This document shows, in pieces, positions 35,137-44,189 of a DNA stretch of 56,175 nucleotides (position 1 is the stretch's first letter; each line of letters begins with the position of its first letter). The notes under the pieces were generated by a model. It searched no databases and was not told where the DNA came from. It was given only the letters and a program-made list of their open reading frames with translations. The stretch is from Ilumatobacteraceae bacterium (GTDB taxonomy: Bacteria; Actinomycetota; Acidimicrobiia; Acidimicrobiales; Ilumatobacteraceae). The stretch covers positions 1-56,175 of the forward strand of contig JAJTEQ010000010.1 of NCBI GenBank assembly GCA_021298195.1, written 5' to 3'. The position numbers and the translations under genes were made by a program.

Positions 35137-36074
35137 CGCGACCGCACCAGGCGCGCGGTGTCCGCGGCCAGTCCGGTCCAGTGCGACGGCGCCACCACAC
35201 GGGCATTGTCGCCGAGGCGCAACAACACTCGTTGCAACCACCGCTCGTTGCTCACCGGCATCGTCACCGTCACCCAACGCTTGCGCTTCGGCGTTGCCGT
35301 CTCGTCGATCGTGACCCCCGGATACTGCTCGAGAACCCACACCCATGCCGGATCCATCTCGATCGTCACCGTGGTCGTTTCGGTCGCATCGGAGAACCAC
35401 GGGCGTCGCGGTCCGAGATCCACGTCGTGTCGGATTTCTCCGACAAGGTGACTCTCGATGCGGTCGAGGCGGAAGATGCGTTCGGCCTCGACGCCGAGAT
35501 CGAAGGCGCGCACGTACCAGTGATCCGACTCGGTGAAGACCTCCACCGGCACGATCCGCCGTTCGGCGGAATCGCCCGAGGTCACGGACCAGTGGATGAT
35601 GGTCACTTCCCGGCCCGCTTCGGCGGCCCGAGCGAAGTCGGCCACCGCGTCGGGGGTCTCCAATTCGACGACCAGTTGGTCGACGTCGTCGATTCCCATG
35701 GCCCTGGCGACCTTGTCCACCGCTCGGTTCAACGCGCCCCCGAGGTCCGAGCCCGCCAAGTTTCGCGCCGCGGCCGCCGAGGCCACCAGGCTGAAGGCCT
35801 CCGGCGCCGTGAGACGGAGAGGGCGATTGAAGTATTTCGGGATGCCGAAGTGCACCGCCTCCTCGTCGACCCACAGATCGATCAGATCGCGCGGGTCCTG
35901 CGACACACCGCACAACGAAGCCAACGTGAGATCGGCCATCAGGTCGGGGACCGTCATCCCGAAGTGTTCGGCCATCTCCGCGGTGGGGACGGTTCCCCGC
36001 TCCTGCAGCCACGGGAGCATCACCAGCAACCGACGCAGCCTCAGGTTGACCGGACGCGGACCACGGCGCGTCAT
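35121..36074 (-). CDS. pafC: WYL-domain regulator PafC
   Basis: 317 aa. An N-terminal winged-helix domain (NLRLRRLLVMLPWLQERGTVPTAEMAEHFGM) is followed by a WYL domain (VPVEVFTESDHWYVRAFDL and IFRLDRIESH) and a C-terminal WCX region. In mycobacteria PafB and PafC together activate many DNA-damage genes independently of LexA/RecA, the WYL domain probably sensing single-stranded DNA. The ATG at 36074 overlaps the pafB stop as ATGA and has GGGAG upstream; an ATG 27 nt earlier is in frame but less likely. The W-Y-x pattern (WYVRAF) differs slightly from WYL, as usual in PafC. Proteasome genes such as pafA are not in the window. Confidence 0.88.
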   Translation of the reverse strand: MTRRGPRPVNLRLRRLLVMLPWLQERGTVPTAEMAEHFGMTVPDLMADLTLASLCGVSQDPRDLIDLWVDEEAVHFGIPKYFNRPLRLTAPEAFSLVASAAAARNLAGSDLGGALNRAVDKVARAMGIDDVDQLVVELETPDAVADFARAAEAGREVTIIHWSVTSGDSAERRIVPVEVFTESDHWYVRAFDLGVEAERIFRLDRIESHLVGEIRHDVDLGPRRPWFSDATETTTVTIEMDPAWVWVLEQYPGVTIDETATPKRKRWVTVTMPVSNERWLQRVLLRLGDNARVVAPSHWTGLAADTARLVRSRYGTK

Positions 36075-37024
36075 GCGCGCGCTCCCATCGACTCGAGCCA
36101 TTCGACCACGTGCTGACGAAGCAACGGCGGTGACAGAACCTCAGCACGTTCGACGAAGCCCAGCAGCCACTGATCGAAAGCTCGCACGTTCGAGCACGGG
36201 ATGGCGAACACCTTGGAACCATCGGGACGCTCGGACACCACCGCCTCCGAGCCGTACTGGTTCAGCACCACACCCACATCGGATGCATCGACCAACACTT
36301 CGGCCACGTCGGAACCGACGTCCACGTTGTCGGGGAGCAACTTCGGATCGGCGGGGAACACCGCCCTCACGTCGAAACCGTCCGGGATCGTGAAGGCTCC
36401 TCCTTGTCCAACCTCGACCTCTCCCGAGATGCGATCGACGCGGAAGGTTCTCAAGTCGTCGACGCTTCGGTCGTGGCCCACCAAGTACCACCAGCCGTCA
36501 CGAGCCAACAGTCCGTACGATTGCACCTCGCGCGGCTTTCCGTTGTAATCGAACGACACCACGCAACGCGCCGCCAACGAACGATGCAGGAACGGAAGGC
36601 GCGGATCGACGGGCAGGTTCGCCGCCACCACCGGAGCGGCGCCGCCGCCCTCGATGGGCATCGACTCCATGTCGACTTTCCACAGCGCCTCGACGCCCCA
36701 GGATTGACCCATGCGGATGGTGGACACCGCGACACGCAAGGCGGCGGCTTCGTCCGGTTCGAGATCGATGTCGCCCAACTCGTATTCGGACCGCAGGATC
36801 CGGTACCCGGTCGTTCCGGCTTGGTCGCCCCCGAGAACCACCGAATCGATGGGTACGCCCTCGTCGCGCAACAACGACTTGTCGCGTTCGAACGCTGCCC
36901 GCGCCGCCACCAGATTGTCGGGGTATTGCCCGCGCAGTTCGTTGCGGATCTCGTCGAACGTCACGTGCCGACGCGCCGACAACAACAAGGTCAGCAGATT
37001 CGTCACTCGTTCCAATTGGTGCAT
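36071..37024 (-). CDS. pafB: WYL-domain regulator PafB
   Basis: 317 aa with the same architecture as its neighbour: winged helix (QLERVTNLLTLLLSARRHVTFDEIRNEL), then WYL (SYGLLARDGWWYLVGHDRSVDDLRTFRVDRI) and a WCX-type C-terminal region. The two proteins act as a heterodimer in mycobacteria, where they switch on the main mitomycin-inducible repair genes. It follows pgi by 6 bp, so the regulator pair probably belongs to the pgi transcript, or has an internal promoter I cannot see. Confidence 0.88.
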   Translation of the reverse strand: MHQLERVTNLLTLLLSARRHVTFDEIRNELRGQYPDNLVAARAAFERDKSLLRDEGVPIDSVVLGGDQAGTTGYRILRSEYELGDIDLEPDEAAALRVAVSTIRMGQSWGVEALWKVDMESMPIEGGGAAPVVAANLPVDPRLPFLHRSLAARCVVSFDYNGKPREVQSYGLLARDGWWYLVGHDRSVDDLRTFRVDRISGEVEVGQGGAFTIPDGFDVRAVFPADPKLLPDNVDVGSDVAEVLVDASDVGVVLNQYGSEAVVSERPDGSKVFAIPCSNVRAFDQWLLGFVERAEVLSPPLLRQHVVEWLESMGARA

Positions 37025-37030
37025 CGCGAC

Positions 37031-38653
37031 TCAGCCTCCGTCGGATCCGGACGAGGATCCGTGATACCAACGAAGCAGAGAGTGGGTCGAGGGATCGGTT
37101 CCGCGGTCGTTCGGGCCGGCGTCGGCCAGATCGAGGGCCATCTCCTTGCCCAGCTCCACACCGAACTGGTCGAAGCTGTTGATGCCCCAGATGACGCCTT
37201 GCACGTGGACGATGTGTTCGTACAAGGCGACCAACTGACCCAGCACCGACGGCGACAGACGTCGGGCCACGATCACGGTCGACGGACGATTCCCCGCGAA
37301 GACGCGGTGATCGGCGAACGGACCCGCGGGCACCTCGTCGCGCGAACGCCCGAAGGCCAGAGCCCGGGACTGAGCCAGCATGTTCAGGAACAGCGTGCGA
37401 TGACGCACGTCGTCCGGTCCTCCGACGGGCGACATCCCGTCGGCCGGTTCGGCGAATCCGATGAAGTCCACCGGGACGATGCTCGTTCCCTGATGAATGA
37501 GTTGCACGAAAGCGTGCTGCGAGTTCGTGCCCGGTTCACCCCAGACGATCGGACCCGTCTCGTACGGCGCGGGCGAACCGTCGAGCCTCGTGGACTTGCC
37601 GTTGGATTCCATGTCGAGTTGCTGCAGATAGGCCGGGAACCGTCGCAGGTCGTGCGAATACGGCAACACCGCTTTGCTGACGCAACCGAGAACGTTGCGA
37701 TTCCAGATGCCGACGAGAGCCATCATCACCGCGGCGTTGGAGTGCGCCGGAGTGGAGCGAACGGCCTCGTCGATCAGGTGCATGCCGGCGCGCATCTGAT
37801 CGAAAGCGTCGGAGCCGACGCCCAACATCAACGACAAGCCGATGGCCGAGGGCAGCGAATACCGACCGCCGACCCAGTCCCAGAACGGGAACATCTCGTC
37901 GTCGGCGATGCCGAAGTTCCGCACGGCCGCCGCGTTCGTGCTGACCGCCACGAAGTGCGAGGCGACGGCCTTCTCACCGAGAGCACCGACGATCCAGTTC
38001 CGCGCCACCCGGGCGTTGGCCAACGTTTCGGCGGTGGTGAAGGTCTTGGAGGCCACGACGAACAAGGTCGACGCCGGATCGAGATCCGACAAGCAGTCCT
38101 CCAGGTCCGCGGGGTCGACGTTGGACACGAAGCGACAACGCATTCCCTCCACGTGATGGGGGCGCAGGGCCTCGTAGGCCATGCGCGGACCAAGATCACT
38201 GCCCCCGATTCCGATGTTGACGATCGAGGTGAGTCGATGTCCCGTCGCGCCGCGACGGCGACCGGAGTGCACATCGCCGACGAAGGACCTCATGCGCGCC
38301 AACACGCCGTGGACCTCTGGGGCCATGTCCACTCCATCGACCATCCCCCGCGTGCCCGCGGGTCGGCGCAGGACCGCATGACCCGCGGCTCGGCCCTCGG
38401 TGAGATTCACGACGGAACCGTCGAGCAAACGGCCGATGGCGGCCTCGGCGTCGGCCACCTCGGCGACCGCCAACAACATCGCGACCACATGATCGTCGAT
38501 CAGATTCTTCGACAGGTCGATCACGAGGTCACCGATGGACAAGGTCAGCTTCTCGACACGACCCGGATCCGTGGCGAAGAGCCCGGCGATCGAACGGGGC
38601 CGATCGACGGCGACCAAGTCGGTCCACGCTTTCGACGTCTCGATACCCGTCAC
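37031..38653 (-). CDS. pgi: Glucose-6-phosphate isomerase
   Basis: 540 aa cytosolic isomerase that interconverts glucose-6-P and fructose-6-P, linking glycolysis with mannose and cell-wall sugar synthesis. Signatures: NIGIGGSDLGPRMAYEAL, VASKTFTTAETLANARVARNW, the PGI motif region WVGGRYSLPSAIGL, GEPGTNSQHAFVQLIHQGTSIVPVDFIG and GINSFDQFGVELGKEMA. Translation starts at GTG; a TAGCGT box (minus strand, 38661-38666) 7 nt upstream and no free ribosome-binding site suggest a leaderless message. It diverges from the rarD-like gene with 57 bp between starts and precedes pafB. Confidence 0.95.
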   Translation of the reverse strand: MTGIETSKAWTDLVAVDRPRSIAGLFATDPGRVEKLTLSIGDLVIDLSKNLIDDHVVAMLLAVAEVADAEAAIGRLLDGSVVNLTEGRAAGHAVLRRPAGTRGMVDGVDMAPEVHGVLARMRSFVGDVHSGRRRGATGHRLTSIVNIGIGGSDLGPRMAYEALRPHHVEGMRCRFVSNVDPADLEDCLSDLDPASTLFVVASKTFTTAETLANARVARNWIVGALGEKAVASHFVAVSTNAAAVRNFGIADDEMFPFWDWVGGRYSLPSAIGLSLMLGVGSDAFDQMRAGMHLIDEAVRSTPAHSNAAVMMALVGIWNRNVLGCVSKAVLPYSHDLRRFPAYLQQLDMESNGKSTRLDGSPAPYETGPIVWGEPGTNSQHAFVQLIHQGTSIVPVDFIGFAEPADGMSPVGGPDDVRHRTLFLNMLAQSRALAFGRSRDEVPAGPFADHRVFAGNRPSTVIVARRLSPSVLGQLVALYEHIVHVQGVIWGINSFDQFGVELGKEMALDLADAGPNDRGTDPSTHSLLRWYHGSSSGSDGG

Positions 38654-38710
38654 CTTCCCGACGCTAGTGGAGAACCGCCGTTCGGATCGGCCGAGTGATA
38701 GGAAGAAGGC

Positions 38711-39655
38711 GTGACAGCCGATGCCGAGACGAGCGAGCGCATCGGACCACGGGCGACGTCCGACGGCGCCGACCGCAGTGGCGTGGTGTCCGGAATCAGC
38801 GCTTACCTGCTCTGGGGATTCATCACGATCTATTGGAAGGCACTGAAAGAGTTCGCCCCCTTGGAGTTGATCGGGTTCAGAATCACGATGTCCGTGGTTC
38901 TTCTGGTCGTTCTGCTCGCGGTGCGCTCGCGCCTGCAGGCCTTGTTCCGGCGGTTGCGAGCCGATTCACTGTGGGGCCGCGTCACGTTGGCCTCCGCTCT
39001 GTTGGCCGTCAACTGGACCACCTACGTCATCGTCGTCCACGAGGGAAAGGTGATCGAAGCCGCCCTCGGATACTTCATCGCGCCACTCGGGACGATGTTG
39101 CTCGGGGTGAAGGTGCTGCACGAGCGACTGCGGCCCGTGCAGATGGTGAGCGCTTCGCTGGCGACCATCGCCGTCCTGGTGCTGACCATCAGTTACGGGC
39201 GCTTGCCCGTCTACGCCCTGGCCATGGCGGTCACCTGGTCGATCTACGGTCTCCTGAAACGACAGATTCCCCTGACTCCGCTCGAGAGCCTGGCGTCCGA
39301 GACGATCGTCCTCATCGCTCCGGCGTTGGCGCTCGTTCTGTGGCACGTTCGCTACGAGGATTCGGTTTTCCGATCGGCCTCGATCACCGAATTCGTCCTC
39401 GTCGCCCTCACCGGCGTCATCACCGCGGTTCCCCTGCTGCTGTTCGCCCACGCCTCACAGCGGTTACCGCTCACCGTGCTCGGTCCGATGCAGTATTCGG
39501 TCCCCATCATCAACTTCCTGCTGGGCTGGCTCGTGTACCACGAGACGTTGAACGCCAGTCGCATCGTCGGTTTCGCCTTGGTCTGGATCGCCTTGGTGAT
39601 CGTGACCGTCGATTCGGTGAACAAGGCTCGCGCCTCGTCTAGCGTGGCGGCGTGA
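38711..39655 (+). CDS. rarD: RarD-like EamA-family permease
   Basis: 314 aa with ten predicted membrane helices in two EamA repeats. The N-terminal SGISAYLLWGFITIYWKALKEFAPLELIGFRI and LLAVNWTTYVIVVHEGKVIEAALGYFIAPL are the diagnostic RarD segments; the second half contains LGPMQYSVPIINFLLGWLVYHE. RarD proteins are assumed to be drug/metabolite exporters, named for chloramphenicol sensitivity in Pseudomonas; the substrate is unknown. AAGAAGG lies just upstream of the GTG. The stop overlaps the start region of the small lipoprotein gene, so they are co-transcribed. Confidence 0.9.
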   Translation: MTADAETSERIGPRATSDGADRSGVVSGISAYLLWGFITIYWKALKEFAPLELIGFRITMSVVLLVVLLAVRSRLQALFRRLRADSLWGRVTLASALLAVNWTTYVIVVHEGKVIEAALGYFIAPLGTMLLGVKVLHERLRPVQMVSASLATIAVLVLTISYGRLPVYALAMAVTWSIYGLLKRQIPLTPLESLASETIVLIAPALALVLWHVRYEDSVFRSASITEFVLVALTGVITAVPLLLFAHASQRLPLTVLGPMQYSVPIINFLLGWLVYHETLNASRIVGFALVWIALVIVTVDSVNKARASSSVAA

Positions 39656-39957
39656 TGGCTCGCACCGCCCGATTCTCCTTGCCCTTCACCGTGGTCGGCT
39701 TGCTGGTTCTCGCCGGATGCTCGACCACCACCAGCGACTTCAAGGACGAAGCCGAGAAGTTCCTCGAGAGCGCGGATCTCGCCGAGGAGGCCGGTTACAC
39801 CTACCGGGACGCTCGTTGCGAGACTCCGGCCTCGACGTCGGTGGGCACCCAATTCGCGTGCGGGGCGACCGACAACGACGGTGACGATTGGACGTTCATC
39901 GCCGAGATCACCGGCACCCGGGAGATCGTGATCATCTCGGGAGAAGTGAACGGATGA
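39655..39957 (+). CDS. Small DUF4333-like lipoprotein
   Basis: 100 aa. A signal peptide ending in the lipobox LAGC (Cys at 22) marks it as a lipoprotein anchored on the outer face of the membrane. The mature part contains two Cys (ARCETP and FACGATDND) separated by a short beta region and a final 'TREIVIISGEVNG', resembling the DUF4333 fold of actinobacterial lipoproteins with a likely disulfide. A GTG one codon earlier (39652) is also possible. A hairpin terminator follows 6 bp after the stop. Confidence 0.72.
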   Translation: MARTARFSLPFTVVGLLVLAGCSTTTSDFKDEAEKFLESADLAEEAGYTYRDARCETPASTSVGTQFACGATDNDGDDWTFIAEITGTREIVIISGEVNG

Positions 39958-39962
39958 CGCGA

Positions 39963-39988
39963 ACGGCCCGCCCCGAAGGGCGGGCCGT
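39963..39988. terminator. Bidirectional hairpin terminator
   Basis: A perfect 11-bp stem (39963-39973 and 39978-39988) closed by a CGAA tetraloop lies between the convergent small lipoprotein and livK genes. It lacks a clear T-run on either side, as is common in high-GC actinobacteria. Confidence 0.8.
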
Positions 39989-40020
39989 CGACGGACGTTC
40001 CGATCGTTGATCGGGTTCGT

Positions 40021-41385
40021 TCAGCTCTCGAACTCGGTGATCAACTCTCCGATGTCGGTGAACAACTTCGTGTCGGCGTCGTACTGGACGACCTGCAACG
40101 ACTCCGCGATGAATTGATCGGCGACACCGTTCATCTTCATGCGCACACCGTCACGGGTGAGCGAACCCACCTGATCGAAGTTGCGAGCCGCGTTGATGAT
40201 CGACGCACGGGACAGCACACCGGACTCCTGGGCCTGCTTGAGAATGGCCACGGTCATCTCGGCGGCGTGCCAACCGGCGGTCGCCGTGGTGACGATGTCG
40301 CTCTTGCCGAGGCTCTCCATGTACGCGAGGTACTCGGCGACCGCGGGCAACGCGGCGGTCTCGGGATCGAGAACATCGACCAGGTTGTTCGAGGTGTAGA
40401 GACCGTCAGCGGCGGCGCCGGCCAATCCGAGGATCAGGGACGACGAGCAGGTGTTGGTGAGGTACATCTCCGGAGCCCAGCCGGCGTTGGCAGCCTTGGC
40501 GGCGGCCATTTCGGACAGGAAGGTGGCGCAACCGGCCCCCAGCGGAACGGCCAGAACGGCATCGGGCGCCTTGGCGGCGATCGCGTTCACCTGAGCCACC
40601 GGCGGGGCGCTGTCGGTGGCCTCGATGGTCTGCTCGTCGACGATGGTGATTCCGTAGTCCGGCGCGATCTCCTTGAACGCCTCGGCGTACACCTGACCGA
40701 ACTCGTTGTTCACCACGAACACCGCGACGTTCGCGCCGTCAGGGAAACGCTCGGCGATGAGAGCGGCGTAGGCCTTGGCCTCGACCGTGTAGGGAATCAA
40801 GAGACCGGTGGTCCAGGGGTACTCCTCGGCGTTGCCCCACGACGGCGAACCGGTGAGGGCCAGCAGCTGCGGGTAGCACTCCTCGTTCAGCAGGTCACGG
40901 ACCGCGGCGTTGTTGGGCGTACCGATGATTCCGGAGAAAACGTTCGCACCGGAGTCGAGCAACTTCTCGACGGCGGCGGGGGTGAGGTCCTTGTTGTACT
41001 GATCGTCCTCGATCTGCACCTCGATGGTGACGTCACCGAGCATCTTCTGTTCGTTCGCCCAGGCGATGTAGGCCTCGAAGCCGTCCTTCACCGGCGCGAA
41101 GGCGGTGGCGGCCACGCCACCCGACAAGGGCATGGCGCTTCCGATCTTGATGGTGCCCTCGATGGGGGCTTCGGCCCCGTCGGGGTCGACACAGTCGGCG
41201 GTGTCGACCGCCCACGTGTCGGCGGGAGCCTCGGTGCTCGGGGCCTCGGACGTCGGAGCCTCCGACGTGGGGGCCTCGGTGCTCGGGGCCTCGGATGTGG
41301 TCGAGTCGTCGTCTCCGCCACAGGCCGCGATGGTCAACGCGCCCGCCATGGCCAAGGCGAAGACGCGAGTAGTCGTGCGCTTCAC
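40021..41385 (-). CDS. livK: Branched-chain amino acid-type ABC transporter substrate-binding lipoprotein
   Basis: 454 aa from a GTG with GGAGG 7 nt upstream. The signal peptide ends in a lipobox at Cys22 (LTIAACGGDDD). A Ser/Glu/Ala/Pro/Thr linker with repeated SEAPTSEAP units tethers the type I periplasmic-binding fold: IKIGSAMPLSGGVAATAFAPVKDGFEAYIAW, VFSGIIGTPNNAAVRDLL, VAVFVVNNEFGQVYAEAFKEIA and VLAVPLGAGCATFLSEM. Such proteins bind branched-chain amino acids, amides or urea; specificity is not evident. It is the last gene of a livG-F-H-M-K order, 109 bp after livM, with its own TAGAAT box (41453-41458) and a small hairpin in the leader. Confidence 0.9.
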   Translation of the reverse strand: MKRTTTRVFALAMAGALTIAACGGDDDSTTSEAPSTEAPTSEAPTSEAPSTEAPADTWAVDTADCVDPDGAEAPIEGTIKIGSAMPLSGGVAATAFAPVKDGFEAYIAWANEQKMLGDVTIEVQIEDDQYNKDLTPAAVEKLLDSGANVFSGIIGTPNNAAVRDLLNEECYPQLLALTGSPSWGNAEEYPWTTGLLIPYTVEAKAYAALIAERFPDGANVAVFVVNNEFGQVYAEAFKEIAPDYGITIVDEQTIEATDSAPPVAQVNAIAAKAPDAVLAVPLGAGCATFLSEMAAAKAANAGWAPEMYLTNTCSSSLILGLAGAAADGLYTSNNLVDVLDPETAALPAVAEYLAYMESLGKSDIVTTATAGWHAAEMTVAILKQAQESGVLSRASIINAARNFDQVGSLTRDGVRMKMNGVADQFIAESLQVVQYDADTKLFTDIGELITEFES

Positions 41386-41404
41386 AGGGTTTCCTCCCAA
41401 CTCG

Positions 41405-41420
41405 TGCACCGGGGGGTGCA
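41405..41420 (-). repeat. Small C-loop hairpin in the livK leader
   Basis: On the minus strand TGCACC-CCCC-GGTGCA forms a 6-bp stem exposing cytosines, 19 bp upstream of the livK GTG. It could tune livK expression relative to the permease genes or mark a processed 5' end. Confidence 0.4.
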
Positions 41421-41494
41421 ACTTCGTGGACAGAGGTTTCTGCCCGCACGACATTCTACGAGAACGTCACGAGTCACGGGATGTCGGGGCCGGA

Positions 41495-42580
41495 TCAGCG
41501 CGGCGTCGACGAGCCGACCGGACGCGGGACGATGACCACGACCTTGCGCCCGAGGCGCTTGGCCAGGCCAACCAATCCGTACGGGGCGGCGAACATGATC
41601 ACCACGAGAACGAGTCCGAGGATGAGAGTCGCCGGCGACTGGTCGGCCCAACCGAACAAGGCTCCGAGGATGCCCGAATCGCTCGTGCCGATGTCGCGGG
41701 TGGTGTTGTCGAGCCACACGTACACCAACCCGCCGATGATCGGACCCCACAAGGTGCCCGCGCCACCGACGATCATCACGAGCAAGAAGACGATCGAGCC
41801 GAGCAACGTGACGTACTGGCCGTCGGGGGTGATGACTCCCGACTTCAACGTGGACAGAACACCGCCCAGCGCGCACAAGGCGGCCGACACGCCGAAGACC
41901 AACACCTTGGTGGTGGTGAGGTTCACACCCATCACCGCGGCCGCGGTTTCATTGTCGCGAATGGCCACGAGAGCACGTCCGAATCGGCTCTTCACGATTC
42001 CCCGACACACGAGATAGGTCGCGACGACGACGATCAACCCCAACCAGAACATGAAGACCGCGCGTCCCTCGCGGCCCTTCAGTTCACCGAGGATCGGCCA
42101 CACCGGCACGTCCTCGTAGCGCACCGAGTCCATGCCCTTGGATCCGTCGGTCAGCCACGCCAACTTCTTCCAGCGCACCAAGGTGGGGAACAGAACCGCG
42201 ACCGCCAGGGTGACCAGAGCCAGATATATGCCACGAATTCTCAGAGCCGGCAAGGCGACGACGCACCCCACCACGAAAGCCACGACGGCGGCGGCGTAGA
42301 ACGTGTACCCGGGGCTCCAGCCATGGTCCTTGATGAGGATCGCCGCCGTGTAACCGCCGATTCCGAAGAACGCCGAGTGACCGATGGAGATCTGTCCGGT
42401 GAAGCCGAGCACGAGATTCAACGACATCGCCGCGATCATCAGGATGAACGCGTCGGTGAACTGTCCGATGCGCGACGAACTCATCTGCGTCGGCACCCAG
42501 ACGACGATGAACGTGATCACCGCGAACCCGAGCAACCGCAGCAGCCAATGACGTGTCGAACCCTCGTCGATCCTCAACAT
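41495..42580 (-). CDS. livM: Branched-chain amino acid ABC transporter permease LivM
   Basis: 361 aa with about nine membrane helices. LivM signatures include MSLNLVLGFTGQISIGHSAFFGIGGYTAAIL near residues 53-83 and the EAA-like loop RFGRALVAIRDNETAAAVMGVNLTTTKVLVFGVSA. A roughly 35-residue insert (about 150-180, WKKLAWLTDGSKGMDSVRYEDVP) is exposed between helices, as in several actinobacterial members. The C-terminus is basic. It follows livH by 3 bp and pairs with it to form the membrane channel. Confidence 0.93.
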   Translation of the reverse strand: MLRIDEGSTRHWLLRLLGFAVITFIVVWVPTQMSSSRIGQFTDAFILMIAAMSLNLVLGFTGQISIGHSAFFGIGGYTAAILIKDHGWSPGYTFYAAAVVAFVVGCVVALPALRIRGIYLALVTLAVAVLFPTLVRWKKLAWLTDGSKGMDSVRYEDVPVWPILGELKGREGRAVFMFWLGLIVVVATYLVCRGIVKSRFGRALVAIRDNETAAAVMGVNLTTTKVLVFGVSAALCALGGVLSTLKSGVITPDGQYVTLLGSIVFLLVMIVGGAGTLWGPIIGGLVYVWLDNTTRDIGTSDSGILGALFGWADQSPATLILGLVLVVIMFAAPYGLVGLAKRLGRKVVVIVPRPVGSSTPR

Positions 42581-42583
42581 GGC

Positions 42584-43483
42584 CTACACCCGCTCCACTT
42601 TCGTCGAACCGAAGAGTCCGGAGGGTTTGACGAGCAACACCACGAAGATCGTCAACAAGGCGGCGGACAGTTTCATCTCCTGGCCGATCCAGCCGGGGAA
42701 GTAGCCGGCGAGGAATTGCTCTCCGACACCGATGGTCAATCCAGCGATGACCGCTCCGCCCGGAGAGTCGAATCCGCCCAACGTGGCCGCCGCCGAGGCG
42801 TAGATGAAGACCGTGAACATCAGTCCGGCGTTCAACTCTCCCACGATGCCGCCCCACAAGGTTCCCGAAAGTGCGCCCATGGCCCCGGCGATGCCCCACG
42901 AACTGGCCAACACGATTCCGGTCGGGATTCCCGCCAAGCGGGCGGACTCCGGATTGCTCGCCACCGCGCGCATCGCCAACCCGAACTTGGTCTTGGCGAA
43001 CAACAAAAAGAGCAGACCCATCAACACGAGAGCCACGGCGAGCACCCCGATGTACTCGTAACGCCAAACCGCGCCGAAGATTCGTTGGAAGTCATCGGGC
43101 TCGTCGGGGAACAGACCGGGCAACTGCTCGGGCGGCAGACTCCCCCAGATCATGGCGGCCAACGAGTTCAGGCCGAGGAACAACGCGATCGACACGACGA
43201 ACACACCCGCTTGGGATTTCTTGGCGACACCACGGATGATGGTGGCTTCCACTCCGGCACCGAGCGCGAAGCCGACGATCATTCCGAGGATGATGGACAA
43301 CACGAGCGGGACACCCCAATCGTTGAACTGCCACACCACGAACGTGCAGATCATCGCCATTTCGCCTTGAGCGAAATTCAGGTGTCCGGTGCCCCGGAAC
43401 ACCACGACCAGCCCGAGAGCCAGCAGGGCGTAGATGGAGCCCAGTGACAAACCGTCGAAGAGGTACTGGAAGAAGCGTTCCAT
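42584..43483 (-). CDS. livH: Branched-chain amino acid ABC transporter permease LivH
   Basis: 299 aa, about eight membrane helices. Begins MERFFQYLFDGLSLGSIYALLALGLVVVFRGTGHLNFAQGEMAMICTF, the classic LivH N-terminus, and carries the NPESARLAGIPTGIVLASSWGIAGAMGALSG loop that contacts the ATPases. I chose the ATG at 43483, one base after the livF stop, instead of an in-frame ATG 36 nt earlier that overlaps livF. The segment LPPEQLPGLFPDEPDDFQ forms a longer exterior loop than in E. coli LivH. Confidence 0.93.
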   Translation of the reverse strand: MERFFQYLFDGLSLGSIYALLALGLVVVFRGTGHLNFAQGEMAMICTFVVWQFNDWGVPLVLSIILGMIVGFALGAGVEATIIRGVAKKSQAGVFVVSIALFLGLNSLAAMIWGSLPPEQLPGLFPDEPDDFQRIFGAVWRYEYIGVLAVALVLMGLLFLLFAKTKFGLAMRAVASNPESARLAGIPTGIVLASSWGIAGAMGALSGTLWGGIVGELNAGLMFTVFIYASAAATLGGFDSPGGAVIAGLTIGVGEQFLAGYFPGWIGQEMKLSAALLTIFVVLLVKPSGLFGSTKVERV

Positions 43484-43484
43484 G

Positions 43485-44189
43485 TCAGGCCCCCAGATAC
43501 GCCTTGCGAATGGCGTCATCGGACGCGATCTGAGCGGCGGACCCCGAAGCCACGACGGTTCCCGTTTCCAGCAAGTACACGCGTTGCGCCACCTTCAATG
43601 CCAGGTTCGCGTTTTGCTCGACGAGCAGGACCGACAACCCCTCGTCGGCGTTGAGCTTCTTCAGGACCTCGAAAACCTCCTGGGTGATGAGCGGCGCCAG
43701 TCCGAGACTCGGCTCGTCGCACAGGAGCAACTTGGGATGGCTCATGAGAGCGCGAGCGATGGCCAGCATCTGTTGTTCGCCGCCCGAGAGACTGCCCGCT
43801 CGCTGATCGCGTCGTTCGGCCAAACGCGGGAACACGGCGAACCAACGGTCGATGTCGGCCGCGATGCCACCGGACCGCGCGTAAGCCCCGACGCGAAGAT
43901 TGTCCATGACGGTCAGGTCGGGAAACGTGCCTCGCCCCTGAGGGACATGAGCGATGCCCATACCCACCAACTTCTCGGCGTTCGTGCGCGTGATGTCGAC
44001 GCCGTCGAAGGTGACCGAACCGGAACGCCCGATCATCCCCGACACGGCTCTCATGGTGGTGGTCTTTCCCGCACCATTGGCCCCGAGGATGACGACCATC
44101 TCGCCGTGATCGACGTCCAGATCGATGCCGTGCAGCACTTCGACCGGACCGTATCCGGCCGAGAGCGCACGAACCTCGAGCAGGCTCAT
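43485..44189 (-). CDS. livF: Branched-chain amino acid ABC transporter ATPase LivF
   Basis: 234 aa ABC ATPase. Walker A GANGAGKTT, Q-loop near PQGRGTFPDLTVMDNL (the typical LivF 'PEGR-xFPxLTVxENL' region with Gln in place of Glu), signature LSGGEQQM, Walker B LLLCDEPSLGLAP and the H-loop position occupied by Gln in LLVEQN, which is the norm for LivF. The ATG overlaps the livG stop as ATGA. All catalytic motifs are intact. Confidence 0.95.
   Translation of the reverse strand: MSLLEVRALSAGYGPVEVLHGIDLDVDHGEMVVILGANGAGKTTTMRAVSGMIGRSGSVTFDGVDITRTNAEKLVGMGIAHVPQGRGTFPDLTVMDNLRVGAYARSGGIAADIDRWFAVFPRLAERRDQRAGSLSGGEQQMLAIARALMSHPKLLLCDEPSLGLAPLITQEVFEVLKKLNADEGLSVLLVEQNANLALKVAQRVYLLETGTVVASGSAAQIASDDAIRKAYLGA

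Noticed and set aside
41105-43447. 780-aa plus-strand open frame
   Set aside because: Antisense to livK, livM and livH, all of which are unmistakable.
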